Shown here one piece after another: positions 22,747-32,820 of a stretch of 64,000 nt of DNA. Both the position numbers and the translations under genes were made by a program. Origin of the DNA: Ascaphus truei (Eukaryota; Chordata; Amphibia; Anura; Ascaphidae); NCBI GenBank assembly GCA_036426205.1, contig CM071568.1, forward strand, positions 222,878,966-222,942,965. Direction: 5' to 3'. The notes beneath the pieces are model-generated. The model was given only the letters and a program-made list of their open reading frames with translations. It searched no databases and had not been told where the DNA came from. Position 1 is the first letter of the stretch. Each line of letters starts with the position of its first letter.

Positions 22747-22965
22747 ACATGCTCGAGACACACACACACACATGCTCGAGACACACAAACATATGCTCGA
22801 GAGACTCACACATGCTCAAGGGGCACACACATGCTCGAGACACACACACAAAAACATGTTCAAAAGACACAAACACATGCTCGAGAGACACACGTGCTCG
22901 AGAGATACACACGTGCTCGAGAGACACACACACGTGAGAGACACGTGCTTGAGAGACACACACCT
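22747..22965. repeat. CTCGAGAnACACAC minisatellite
   Basis: About ten units of (C)ATGCTCGAGACACACACA-type sequence with spacing of about 18-28 bases. The CTCGAG core is kept in most units while the CA stretch varies. Open frames on both strands here are repeat artefacts. Confidence 0.85.
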
Positions 22966-24136
22966 CTCCACTCCATGCTGTTTTCTCCTCTCCTTGGCCA
23001 CACCCCAGGCTCCTGACACTTCCTCCTCCTGCATCACCCAGCAGCAACCAATCAGAATGAGGAAGCTGACCAGCCCCTAGCAACGGCCCTGCTCTCTCTC
23101 TGTTGGGAAATCCTACAGTCCCCTAAGCCGGTCAGTTCGCTATGTCCAGAGAGGTAATACCAGACACATATATGTCCAATATTATCTTTAATCTTTTACT
23201 GGGCAGAGTGTCTAAATACAGGACAGTCAGTTCAATACTGGACACCTGGCAACCATATGTGTTAAGTATTCTAATTCAATTTTAGCTATTCTACACTAAA
23301 GTTGAACTCATTGTAGAAATCATTTGGACCCCAGAGAAATATCAATACACAACAAAATAAAACATAGAAATTTTCTTGCCCCAATAACATGCCCATTGTC
23401 TCTGAAATCCATGATGGGCTCATTAAATGTCACCTAACCTAATGAGCTGACAATTGACACCTCACTGCAAACACATGTCCTAAACGAAACCCTGCATGTA
23501 AACTAAAAGAAAAATCAGAAAAGTCAAGAGACTAAAAAATCCCAAGCTAGTGCTGCACAGCTGAAGCAGAATCCGAGCATCACTGATCACAATGTAATGT
23601 CCATATAATCAATGATTTGGAAGTAATGAAGGATAGGTACGGTTGAGAGGTAAGTCAATTTTATATATGTAAATCTGGTGACAGTGTTCCCTCTGATGTA
23701 CTATATATTCAGTCCAGCAGTGATCTAAAAAAAAAAACGAGGGTATGTAGCAAACACTGAGCATTGAAAGGGGAGGAGGGGGGTATATAAGAGAATTGGG
23801 TTGCAGTCCAGTGAAGACTCAGAGCGGCCCGAGCAACCACACCCTCAATCACAGCCAGTGATAACCCCAACCAGATAGAACAAAGTCAATTAATTCATAA
23901 ATAATTGCTACAATGGCCATAAGCTACTCACTTCACCGACCTGGGAGCATATATTCTGACCTCCGTGAGCATGCAATCTCCACAATGCAATAGAAGATAG
24001 AAGACCTGGAGAACATGAACATGGAAAGCACTGCTCCAATAGCAAAAAACTGGGATCCAGCTAGAAAAAGTTGATGACAGGTAATTTATTTACAAACTGG
24101 AACCACTAGCAACATTGAGTTGCACAAAGGTAGTCC
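22966..24136. other. No gene recognised
   Basis: Mixed-composition DNA. A GGGGTATATAAGAG box near 23780 resembles a TATA promoter, but nothing coding follows. No repeat boundary could be fixed. Confidence 0.3.
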
Positions 24137-24144
24137 TCTGAAAT

Positions 24145-24170
24145 GTTTCACGTACAGGGCTCTTTTTCAA
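24145..24170 (-). ncRNA. Degenerate hammerhead-like core
   Basis: On the minus strand TTGAAAA (24170-24164) is followed by AGAGCCCTGTACGT and GAAAC. The CTGANGA box has lost key residues and stem II is weak, so it is probably inactive. It suggests another decayed Penelope-type LTR around 23.9-24.3 kb. Confidence 0.35.
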
Positions 24171-24726
24171 AGAGTCTTTGACAATACTGCATTAACTATC
24201 GTGTTTGAAACTCTTACTGGACACCTAACAAGCTCCTATTAAACCCCCATTAAACCCCCAAAATACCCATCGTATCGTGTTTGAAACTCTCACATAACTA
24301 CAGTCATCCTAAATCACCTCATCCCATTGTTGTGCAAATTTGGTATCAGGAATGTCCTATAACATTTTTCAATGTTGGTCTTTTATATTGACATACTGTG
24401 CATGGGCCAATATGGAATATTCATATACTGTACATACAGTACTGTGCAGTAATTGGCAAACAAAACCATTTGTTTAATAGTGCTACTGGCATAAGTCTTT
24501 TAATATTCTGCAGGTGTTCATTAACCCCCAAGCAAAGGGAACAAATTATTGTTACGAATCGGTGTATACATTTACAGTACTGTATATTGATGTTTGTTAA
24601 ATAGCATGCTGCATTTTATCTAAGAAGACCACATCTTTCAACATAATACAAAGGTTGCATGCTCTGTTTATATGTAAGTAAAAAGGTCTTGCTAGTTTTT
24701 TTTTACCACTGTCGGTAAAGGCCAAT

Positions 24727-25086
24727 CTAGAACTGCTGATACATTAACATGATCCATATCAAACCCAAGGGAAGAGATGAAATACCCAAGGAAGGAAATC
24801 TTTTTCTGTTCGAACTGACAGTTCTTGAACTTAGCAAAGAGGGAATGGGCCTGAAGTCTTTGGAGGACAGTCTAAATTGTGCCCGATGTTCTGACAAGGA
24901 ACTGGAATAATTTAGGATATCATCAACATATACCACAAGAAATTGGTCGAGTAGATCCCTGAAACTCTCATTGATGAAATTTTGAAATATGGCCTGTGCG
25001 TTGCATAATCCGAATGGCATGGCCAGATATTCGTAGGTCAAATGCATGGTCAATGAAATTCCCTGCGGCTCCTGAATTCACAAAAG
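24727..25086 (-). pseudogene. Gypsy protease block fused by deletion to reverse transcriptase
   Basis: The minus-strand translation gives [12 protein letters not shown] (about 25083-25048), the retropepsin active-site loop with Asn in place of the catalytic Asp. Within a few residues, in another frame, comes [20 protein letters not shown] followed by [10 protein letters not shown]. These are the reverse transcriptase palm motifs; YVDD is catalytic motif C. The N-terminal half of reverse transcriptase, including motif A, is absent. Beyond motif C the sequence decays. Confidence 0.85.
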
Positions 25087-25299
25087 CCTGAGTGAAATGG
25101 AGGCTGGTCCCAGGAGAGTGAAACCGGCAGGAGGAGCTGTGAAGGAATATCCAGAGAATATTACTCTATTTTCACTGGACACTGGAGCTTTCCCAATTTG
25201 GGACAATTTCGGGCAAGCTGAATTATTGAGGATTTTGAGGACTGGTCTCGCTCGGTCTGTATTTTTCGCATCAGGAGATCTATTCTGATACAGAGAGCA

Positions 25300-25737
25300 A
25301 TTCATTCCTCCAGATCCTTGAGGGTGTCCCTGCAAGTCAGTTCGCCCTTTAAACACTCAGAAAGCCCCTGCCAAAATGCTGCCAGCACAGCTTCATTGTT
25401 CCAGCCCATGTCCGCAGTAAGGGTTTGGAATTCAATGGCATACTGGCCCACAGTACGGGTTCCTTGCCAGATTCGAAGGAGAAAAAGAGGACTTGCGACC
25501 GGGTGCGTCAAAAACTATTTGAATGCTTGGAGAAAGGCAACTGTGTTGTTAACCAGTGGGGATTCCTTTTCCCAGAGAGGGGAGGCCCAGGCCAAAGCTT
25601 TGTCTGTAAATAGGGAAATTACGTTGGCTACCTTGGATCGATGTGTGCAGAACATGGAGGGCTGGAGCTCGAACTGAATAGAACACTGGTTCAAATATCC
25701 ATAACGTTGAAGCATCAGGATCCGTGGTTCCTTGGGC
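25300..25737 (-). pseudogene. Gypsy gag, central and C-terminal part
   Basis: The minus strand encodes a capsid-type block: QCSIQFELQPSMF, then KALAWASPLWEKESPLV, then in another frame TVGQYAIEFQTLTADMGW and EAVLAAFWQGLSECLK. These are characteristic of Gag in vertebrate Ty3/Gypsy elements, which forms the intracellular particle. At least two frameshifts. The zinc knuckle expected downstream was not found. Its 5' part continues at 28345-28518 beyond the inserted solo LTR. Confidence 0.8.
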
Positions 25738-25742
25738 GTAGG

Positions 25743-28339
25743 TGTAACGGACGTGCTCACCACAAACCTGGACAGGACCGGAGGCTGAGGTGAGGATAGG
25801 TAAACACCGACTTGAGACTGCGAAGCCGGGTCCGGATTGCGTATTCCATCATCGTGGGTAGCCAGGTCGGGGTTGGAGAAGGCAGGTAAACATTATCCAG
25901 GCTGGGGTCAAGGCAGGCGCTAAGGATTGAAGGTCGAGGTCACAGGCCAGGGTCAGTACCAGGAAGGCTTCAGCAAAGAGCTTCAGCGTAGGCACTTCAG
26001 CGCAAAGGAAGGTCTCCAGAAAAGAGCAGCTACAGAGCAGGGGATCCAGCGTAGATGCTCCAGCATGGGAGGTCCTCAGGAACAAGGAAACAAGGTAACT
26101 GGAAGCTTCAGCAGAGGGCTTCAGCACACGAAGGCAAGGCTGGCCAAGCAGGGTTGCTTCTGATAAGTAAACACTAGGGTAAAACGGGGGGAGGGGAAGG
26201 GAAAGAGGACCCTCGCAACTGCTAAATGTATGTATTCTGTGGTGCTGCTATCTGGGGTGAATGATAGACTGATAATGTGGGTCATATGAGCCAAAAAAGC
26301 GCAGCGAAAGTAAAATATATATATACCAGGTCTCACGTATAGAGTGTGGGCTAGTACCCCTGATGATATGTGCAGGGTACAGCTAGGTGGTATCAGAGCC
26401 CCATTGGAATCTGTGAGAGTAGTGTTCAAACACAAGCACAGCCACTGGTGGCTATATATATACAGGTTCTTGGTAGTTGTGAGTATGATAATAGTCTCAG
26501 TCACACGGTATACACAGGTAGGTACACCAGGTGGGTATGCGTATAGTATACACGGTGGAGTATGACAGGTAAGTATACCAGCTTCTGTGCTCCCACAGGG
26601 GTAGACCATTCAAGTTAGGAGCTCAAAGTGGTCGTGGATGTTATAATATATATCGATCACGCAGTGTGCGCAGGTAAGTACACCAAATATATATTTCTGC
26701 AGTATGCACAGATGGGCACGTCAGGTGAATGTTTAACCCTCTGTGTTCTCACTGGGACAAACCATAGTCCCCAATAATTAGGGTGGGTCTGTTCAGCCGA
26801 TTGCTTGACGTAATGACGTCACTGCCCGTCAAGGGGGCGGGACCAACGTTCGTGTTCGGAGCGCGTCCTGCACCAAACTAACTCCCTTACAGAGAGCTAG
26901 CATGAAGTACTATACCTCTAACTGATTTACACGACAGAGAGAGAGAGTGTGTTATTGAGCAACAAGGAGCATAGCCTATGTATGCACAGCCACTGAGCAC
27001 TACCACGATCTCTGCCCGTTTTATGTGACCAGCTTCTTACGTTTTATGGTTCTGAGTGTATGTAGACACTAATCGTGTACTACATTTTTTATTTTTTCAC
27101 CCATTTGATCAACGGTATTTTTTGGTACAGTGCACCCTCCTATGACATCTGCACAACCGGTAGTAGTATAATAATGAGTATGTGTGAGTGCTCTTATATT
27201 GCTGCAGCACTAGACTTTGCAGCAACTACCACAGGCAACACAGCAGCAATTGCTGAACAGACCCACCCTAATATTGGGGACTATGGTTTGCCCAGTGAGA
27301 ACACAGAGGGTTAAACATTCACACTGAAGTGCCCATCTGTGCATACTGCAGAAATATATATTTGGTGTACTTACCTGCGCACACTGCGTAATCGATACAT
27401 ATTATAACATCCACGACCACTTTGAGCTCCTAACTTGAATGGTCTACCCCTGTGTGAGCACAGAAGCTGGTATACTTACCTGTCATACTCCACCGTGTAT
27501 ATTATACGCATACCCACCTGGTGTACCTACCTGTGTATACCGTGTGACTGAGACTATTATCATACTCACCACTACCAAGAACCTGTATATATATATATAT
27601 AGCCACCAGTGGCTGTGCCTGTGTTTGAACACTACTCTCACAGATTCCAATGGGGCTCTGATACCACCTAGCTGTACCCTGCACATATCATCAGGGGTAC
27701 TAGCCCACACTCTATACGTGAGACCTGGTATATATATATTTTACTTTCGCTGCGCTTTTTTGGCTCATATGAGTCTCACTCATCTTGGTATTTAGCGTTC
27801 GTATTTTAACTTTGAGTTAAGACTCTAATAAAGGTTTTTTTAACGAGCACATTACACTCATCATTGCACATACCCTTATTCCTATCCCCTGTATATTGTG
27901 CATCTGCTGAGTGCTCTCCATTGGGGTTCTATTCTACCCACATTATCTTGCTTCTGATAAGCACAGAAGCAGGGCAGGAAGTGATGAAGGCCTCTGGAAG
28001 CAGGGTATGCAGACAGGCCACGGGAACCAAGAAGCTTTAGTGCTGGGGATCCAGCACTTCAGCACAGGAACGGGAAGACCCAAGGTAGGCCAACAGAGAT
28101 GCTTGTAGCAAGCACAGGTTACCAGGAATACAGAGATTCCAGAATTATGCTCAGCCACTTCCTGATGGAAGGCTGGACCTAAATAGCACAGGCAGCCAAT
28201 AAGGAAAGAGCTGCATAGACTGCAGTGTATGTCCATAACCAGGTGATTCCAATTGCCTAGTACAGGGAGGAATTTGCCTATAAGCTCTATAGCCCTGTAA
28301 GGGTGGGTTCCAGCCAAAGCCAAGACCAGAACCCTTACA
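25743..28339 (-). mobile_element. Gypsy solo LTR inserted in gag, itself split by fold-back FB2; 5-bp TSD
   Basis: On the plus strand the LTR runs from TGTAACGGACGTGC to CCCTTACA and is flanked by GTAGG at 25738-25742 and 28340-28344. On the minus strand it therefore starts TGTAAGGG and ends GTTACA. Without FB2 and its duplication (1794 bp) the LTR is about 800 bp. The block before its end, CAGGTTTGTGGTGAGCAC, also occurs before the end of the LTR at 59121-60195, so both belong to one family. gag continues on each side, which confirms the insertion. Confidence 0.85.
26154..27961. mobile_element. Fold-back element FB2 with about 515-bp arms and 14-bp TSD
   Basis: Flanked by TTGCTTCTGATAAG at 26154-26167 and 27948-27961. 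The arms 26283-26798 and 27251-27770 are inverted copies with high identity, including small differences in AT repeats. The loop is about 450 bases. Outer single-copy ends are 115 bp (left) and 177 bp (right). The mirrored open frames on opposite strands in the two arms encode the same meaningless peptide. No clear hammerhead was found, so assignment to the same group as FB1 rests on architecture and TSD only. Confidence 0.85.
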
Positions 28340-28344
28340 GTAGG

Positions 28345-28518
28345 GGATGATTGAGCTGATGCAGGAGATGCTGCCAGCAATAGTGGTGCAGGGGAGTGTA
28401 TCAAGCCGGGTGAAAATGTCCTGAAGCCTATTGGTTTTGCTGTGCGAGGCGTGTCTCATGATCTCCAAGCAGTTCCCCTTGGAGAGATACGGCTCGCGCT
28501 ACCTCAGCAGGGGCCATG
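28345..28518 (-). pseudogene. Gypsy gag, N-terminal part
   Basis: The minus strand from an ATG at about 28518 reads MAPAEVARAVSLQGELLGDH and then ETRLAQQN, before a frameshift. In the next frame LQDIFTRLDTL and CTTIAGSISC follow up to the point of the solo LTR insertion at 28344. Gag resumes at 25737. Helical coiled-coil-like N-terminus as usual for this Gag type. Confidence 0.65.
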
Positions 28519-28776
28519 TTAGACCGAGCAAAATGTGATAGTGCTCATCTTCAATCAGGAAGTGGACACACAGGGCTGAAGTAGGGATGCAGAATAGCCG
28601 ACCAGAGCCCAGGTTCAGAGACCTGTTAGAGTATCCATAGTCAGTAAGCAGGCAGGAGGTCAGGGCTGGCGGCAGTGGTGCAAAGTCAAGTAAAGCAGCG
28701 AGGTCGGGATCAGAGTCCGGGGTCAACAACAGGGAAATCCAAACAGACAAAAGGGTAAAACGTGACAGTGTAGACC

Positions 28777-28828
28777 AGGGGAGCACAAACTTTTCTTGCT
28801 TCGCCCCCCTATCTGGCCTGCCCTGGAT
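28777..28828 (+). mobile_element. hAT-type terminal fragment
   Basis: CAGGGGAGCACAAACTTTTC followed by a C-rich stretch resembles the right end of the MITE at 13328-14700 read in reverse (CAGGGGTGTGCAAACTTTT). Only the first 50 bases are present; the Penelope-like frame begins immediately afterwards. The missing remainder suggests truncation by the Penelope insertion. Confidence 0.45.
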
Positions 28829-28830
28829 TC

Positions 28831-29781
28831 GTGCAAGAAGCCCTTGATAGAGATATGATAAGCAGACAAGAATATGACTTTATGTACCCAAAATCCCCAA
28901 CAGTGGCAACATTCTACACCTTGCCCAAGGTACATAAAAGACTACAATTCCCTCCGGGACGTCCTATTGTCTCAGGGAATAACTGCTTATCTGAGGGGAG
29001 CAGTATTTATCTGGACAAAGTCCTTAGGGACTTTGTTACGAGTCTCCCGTCATACGTGCAAGACACGAAGGATACCCTTAAAAAACTAAATGGTATTAAC
29101 ATCTCCATAGAGACCATTCTCGTGAGTTTAGATGTTGAATATTTATATACTTCGATTATCCACGAGAATGGTCTGGGTGCTGTAAATCATTTTCTTATAT
29201 CGAGGGACTGCAGATTTAATAGACACAATAAATTTGTTTTGGACTTACTACGTTTTGTCCTTACCCACAACTATTTTGTGTTTGATGGGACTTATTACCA
29301 CCAGACCCAGGGTACAGCAATGGGGACAGCATGTGCTCCTACATATGCTAATTTGTACCTGGGCTGGTGGGAATTTGTCCATGTGTTTAATGAGGAGTTA
29401 TCTATGTATACTGACCATATTCTACTGTGGATCAGATACATAGATGATATCCTCTTACTATGGGATGGTCCCCAAAACCATCTACTTAAGTTTGTGGAAC
29501 GTCTTAACACTAATACGTTGAACTTGAGACTAACAACCGTACTGAGCACTACATCAATTACCTTCCTGGAATTGGATATTTATGTGGACACTGACAGGAA
29601 TATCCAAACTAAAGTCTTCAGGAAGAGTACGGCTACTAATAGCTTGTTATTGGCACAAAGCCAACATCCTCCGAGTCTCATTTCTGGTATTCCTACCGGC
29701 AATACCTTCGTTTATGTAGGAATTGTTCTACAATCCAGCAATTCATCACACAATCTAAGGAACTACGGGATCGGTTCTTGA
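28831..29781 (+). pseudogene. Penelope-like reverse transcriptase, 5' truncated
   Basis: The frame is open for about 317 codons but has no proper start; position 28831 is a GTG inside the domain. Visible blocks: FYTLPKVHK and PGRPIVSG (fingers), SLDVEYLYTSI (motif A with catalytic Asp), QGTAMGTACAPTYANLYLG (motif B) and IRYIDDILLLW (motif C). FLELDIYVD and KVFRKSTATNSLL follow, typical of the Penelope/telomerase-related group. The catalytic residues are intact. The C-terminal 40 residues look scrambled by a frameshift near 29700. Confidence 0.9.
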
Positions 29782-30545
29782 ATCGTGGGTATAAAATTAA
29801 AACACTCAATAGAGCTTATCACAGAGCATTACATAGTGATAGAGACTCTCTCTTATCCTCCAATACAACAACGAGTACGGATAACATCATTAGATGCATC
29901 GGTACTTACAACAAAAGATGGTGGGGGATAAAAAGAATATTTGCCCGACACTGGCACCTGCTCCTATCTGATGTCGATTTAGCTAAGGTGATTGGCCAGA
30001 GACCAACCATCACCAGAAGAAGATCTAAAAATTTGCGCGACAAACTTGTTCATAGTCACCATCAGCGCACAAGGGCAGAGACCTGGCTGAGCCCTATCAA
30101 GGGGATGTATCGGTGTCAGGGTTGCAAGGCTTGCAAACATGTAACCATAGCAAAGACTTTTGATAATTTTGACAACACACAGCAGTTTAATATAGACAGT
30201 TTTATCAATTGTAGAACCACGAATGTTATATACCTTCTCACATTTAAATGTGGGAAGAGGTACGTGGGAAAGACCACTAGACAATTACTGTACGTAGACG
30301 CATACTCGAGCATGTGAATTCTGTCAAGCATTCCTCTGAAACACCAGTGGCAAGACATGTCACGCAGTTTCATGATGGAGATGCTGACAGTCTCAAATTT
30401 ATGGGCATTTATCAACTTAAGTGCCCGGTACGAGGTGGGAATGTTGATCAGATGTTATTGAGAATTGAAGCTGAGTGGATCTACAAACTGAAGACCAGAA
30501 GTCCATATAGACTTAATGAAAGATTTACCTGCACTCCCTTCATCT
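29778..30545 (+). pseudogene. Penelope-like linker and GIY-YIG endonuclease, frameshifted
   Basis: The linker carries CQGCKACKHV, a Cys-rich zinc-finger-like motif usual between reverse transcriptase and endonuclease. NVIYLLTFKCGKRYVGKTTR is the GIY-YIG core; here the tyrosines and the YVGKTTR block are kept. A frameshift near 30290-30310 moves the reading to frame 2, where ETPVARHVTQFH (conserved His) and IEAEWIYKLKTRSP (catalytic Glu region) continue to the stop at about 30545. The enzyme would nick target DNA to prime reverse transcription. One or two frameshifts make this copy inactive. Confidence 0.88.
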
Positions 30546-31127
30546 GATCTCCTCAATACGTTTGGTCTGTGGTCTTTCCCACGTAATCCTTGCCGTGCAA
30601 TCTCTGTGATTGTTATTTTTCATCTTTGTTAGGATCTCAATATGATTGTATCAACTGTCTCTGATAAACATCATAGAGTGATTCTGCCGTCATGTCGTGT
30701 TATCTCATTATGGTATTGTAATATATTGACATTACTGATATTTACTTTATTTAAACTAGTGACTATATTACCTAATTGTAAACCCATTCTTTCTTGGGTT
30801 TATCTAAATGTGTTATAGACATACACACACTATCCATTGTAATATCTATTGAAATTATTTAGGTAGTGTGGTTTATATACTTGATATATTTTATTTTATT
30901 ATATATATTTTTTTAACTGTGATTTAAGACATCCTTGCGCTTATTCTTTAATTCAGGGCTAACTGCTATACACATTTGACGTTTAACGCTTGGGTGCTAC
31001 TGATTTTCTCCTTATTTACCGGCTCTTCTATCCTTCAGGATGCTTAAACATTAGGCAGCAAGAAATATCTTTGCCTGTACATGTGCACTGTTATGTGGGC
31101 AAATACTCTATTACAGCTCTTTCCACA

Positions 31128-31493
31128 CATGCGCATTGGTATTGCAAGCAAGCCTCTCATTTGTGCTATCACTACAAGCATGCGCAATATTACAACATTG
31201 TCGATAGTGGCTGGAGTCTATCAGCTCACGCATGGCCGATGGCACTATTGAGCTGGATATATGCGCATGCGCTGTTCGACACTATTATGGGGAAGTATAT
31301 CATCTCGCGCATGCGCATTAGCCTCCTGATCTCCGCTTTGTTTTCCTTGCGGATCAAAGTGTAGGTAGGATACTGTACCACTATTTTGAATACGATCAAG
31401 AGGTGCCAGTATAGCACCTTATTCATCTGCATTGGAAGGAAGTTTAGATGTGTTTTAGCAGTCGCGCTCGCGCATTATTGCGCATGCGCAGTA
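31128..31493. promoter_or_regulatory. Cluster of five NRF1-like GCGCATGCGC sites in the Penelope 3' region
   Basis: CATGCGCA-containing words at 31128-31137, 31178-31188, 31261-31274, 31306-31320 and 31479-31493. The last three are full or nearly full TGCGCATGCGC palindromes, the known binding site of NRF1. They lie 75-440 bases upstream of the hammerhead and before a TTTAAATAA box at 31532. A promoter role in the element's LTR is inference. Confidence 0.6.
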
Positions 31494-31567
31494 GTTGAAC
31501 ACTTGTTATGTTTCTTTGGCGACCACAGGGTTTAAATAACGTTCGCTTCACCCCTGCTGCAAAATTT

Positions 31568-31611
31568 GTCCCTGACGAAGCTCCGTAATAGGAGGGAAAT
31601 GCGCGTTGGAC
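31568..31611 (+). ncRNA. Hammerhead ribozyme core (Penelope LTR)
   Basis: CTGACGA at 31572-31578. Stem II pairs CTCC (31581-31584) with GGAG (31591-31594) round GTAATA. GAAA lies at 31596-31599. Helix III uses ATGCGCGT, near-palindromic, and the cleavage residue is T (31607). Stem I pairs GTCC (31568-31571) with GGAC (31608-31611), four perfect pairs. One unpaired base at the foot of stem II is the only blemish. Confidence 0.8.
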
Positions 31612-32249
31612 GCGTGATGATGTTATCAGCCCCCGTTATGGGGCTGTTTTAATACAGTGCTTGCCAGCCATTCATTCTAGATTAGCCCTATATATATAAA
31701 AATTAGTGTAGTAGCTCGGTAATGATTTCTGGGGTATTTTGGGACTGAATACTTGGATATACCATCTATTCCAAGTTATATGGTATACCATCCCTGCTAC
31801 TATTGTATTTATCGGGCTAACTAGTGAAGTGGTGGGCTTGTCTGCTCACCCTGGCTGCGCGCACCTTTGTAGCCTCTAATACTCCAGTCTCAATGGTATG
31901 TTGGAGTATCTACACATGAGAGGCTTTCTTGGTAGCACGAGTGACTTTATTTAATTTATTTTTAATAGTTATCACACATTTTCTTTGGTAATACATGTTT
32001 TAAGTATATGACATTAAAGGTTACATTTTAAATACAGGTAGTGTGCATATAAGTGAATTTTCTTTGGAGTACAGTTCACTGTACCCCTCACCTTTTTCTG
32101 ATTCACTTTATTTCACAGTTGCACCTACTTTCATATATTATTATCAATTAAAATGTATTTGTTTCATTATACAATTAGTATGGTTTAGTTGATCACTCCC
32201 CAATCCCTTTCCTTTTGCTCCTTATATACTGTAGCAGACTAAATGAAGA

Positions 32250-32820
32250 AAAACAAAAACAGCGCACAACTCATAGTGTATAAAAAAGTATAATTGCTTG
32301 TTGCAAGGAAGGTAATGTATGCACGAACATCAAAACTCAATATATCAGGCAATACATGTTAGGGACATGTTACCACAGGTCGCACACTTTTGCTGACACA
32401 AATTCCTTGATATCCATACCGGCTGGTACTCCACATCTGTAATCCCAGATCATCAGGTTAATCGTTGGTGGATCAGCTGTCTTGGAACCGTCCATCTTTA
32501 GTTCTGGATCCTATGCGTCATAGGTAAATGCGTCATAGGTAATATTAAACAACCACAGGGCTGAAACTAACTCCCAACACAAAACCAGCTCCACGCCAAC
32601 TGTGGTAGCACCGAGTCTGATGTGGCGGAACAGTGACGTCACTAGCATGCGCTGTAAGCGATTGACAGCAGAGGGATCGTCAAAGTAAAAATATATACAG
32701 CTACAGACCCAAGCTTATCTGGCAGTGTGATGTAAGTGGAGCATATATCTAGAAATACTATCAGTAAAATCCTTTGCGTTTCTTAAGTCTTGCCTACGTC
32801 ATCAGGGATGTGAGCTTAGT
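32250..32820 (-). mobile_element. Penelope/fold-back type arm with minus-strand hammerhead
   Basis: Starts AAACAAAAACAGCGCACAAC, the same word that opens the left arms of FB1 and FB3 (CAGCGCACAAC). It then runs to a hammerhead core on the minus strand at 32769-32809. In FB1 the hammerhead also points toward the GTTGTGCGCTG word, so the polarity agrees. I did not find the partner arm or a TSD. It may be a lone inverted LTR copy abutting the Penelope-like element. The sequence from 32820 to 33370 is AT-rich and unassigned. Confidence 0.5.
32769..32809 (-). ncRNA. Hammerhead-like core, helix III degraded
   Basis: On the minus strand CTGATGA (32805-32799) is followed by a stem-loop TAGG-CAAGA-CTTA with one wobble pair, then GAAA (32782-32779). 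Stem I pairs ATCC with GGAT, four perfect pairs. Helix III reads ACGCAA in place of ACGCGT, so the helix has lost pairing. Probably a decayed ribozyme. Confidence 0.6.

Larger units (their letters stand above)
24720..28770 (-). mobile_element. Degraded Ty3/Gypsy LTR retrotransposon, interrupted by nested insertions
   Basis: On the minus strand, in order: leader or LTR-like DNA (about 28770-28525), start of gag (28518-28345), a solo LTR insertion (25743-28339), the rest of gag (25737-25300), a protease active-site block (25086-25042), and a reverse transcriptase fragment (25053-24727). The section between protease and the middle of reverse transcriptase is deleted. RNase H, integrase and the downstream LTR are not seen. 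Several frameshifts. Clearly dead. Confidence 0.8.
28829..32240 (+). mobile_element. Penelope-like element (Neptune-like), 5' truncated
   Basis: A reverse transcriptase (28831-29781) and GIY-YIG endonuclease (29778-30545) are followed by about 1.7 kb of AT-rich 3' sequence. That sequence holds a cluster of GCGCATGCGC palindromes (31128-31493), a TTTAAATAA box (31532) and a hammerhead core (31568-31611). The region from about 31100 onward is probably the element's LTR. The right boundary near 32240 is a guess, set by the start of a different arm-like sequence at 32250. The 5' end is missing, with roughly the first third of the protein lost. Confidence 0.85.

Noticed and set aside
22583..23083. 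A 166-codon minus frame with a repeated EHVCVS-like pattern and its plus-strand counterparts
   Set aside because: Generated by the CTCGAG/CA minisatellite; no domain.
23770..23800. GGGGTATATAAGAG as a gene promoter
   Set aside because: No transcript-like or coding sequence follows, and such boxes are frequent in AT-rich repeats.
26350..26380. CCCTGATGATATG in the FB2 arm as a hammerhead
   Set aside because: The CTGATGA box is there, but no GAAA follows a stem within range.
26121..27795. Two similar open frames of 162 and 118 codons on opposite strands
   Set aside because: They are mirror images from the FB2 arms; sequence identity comes from the inverted repeat and not from selection on protein.
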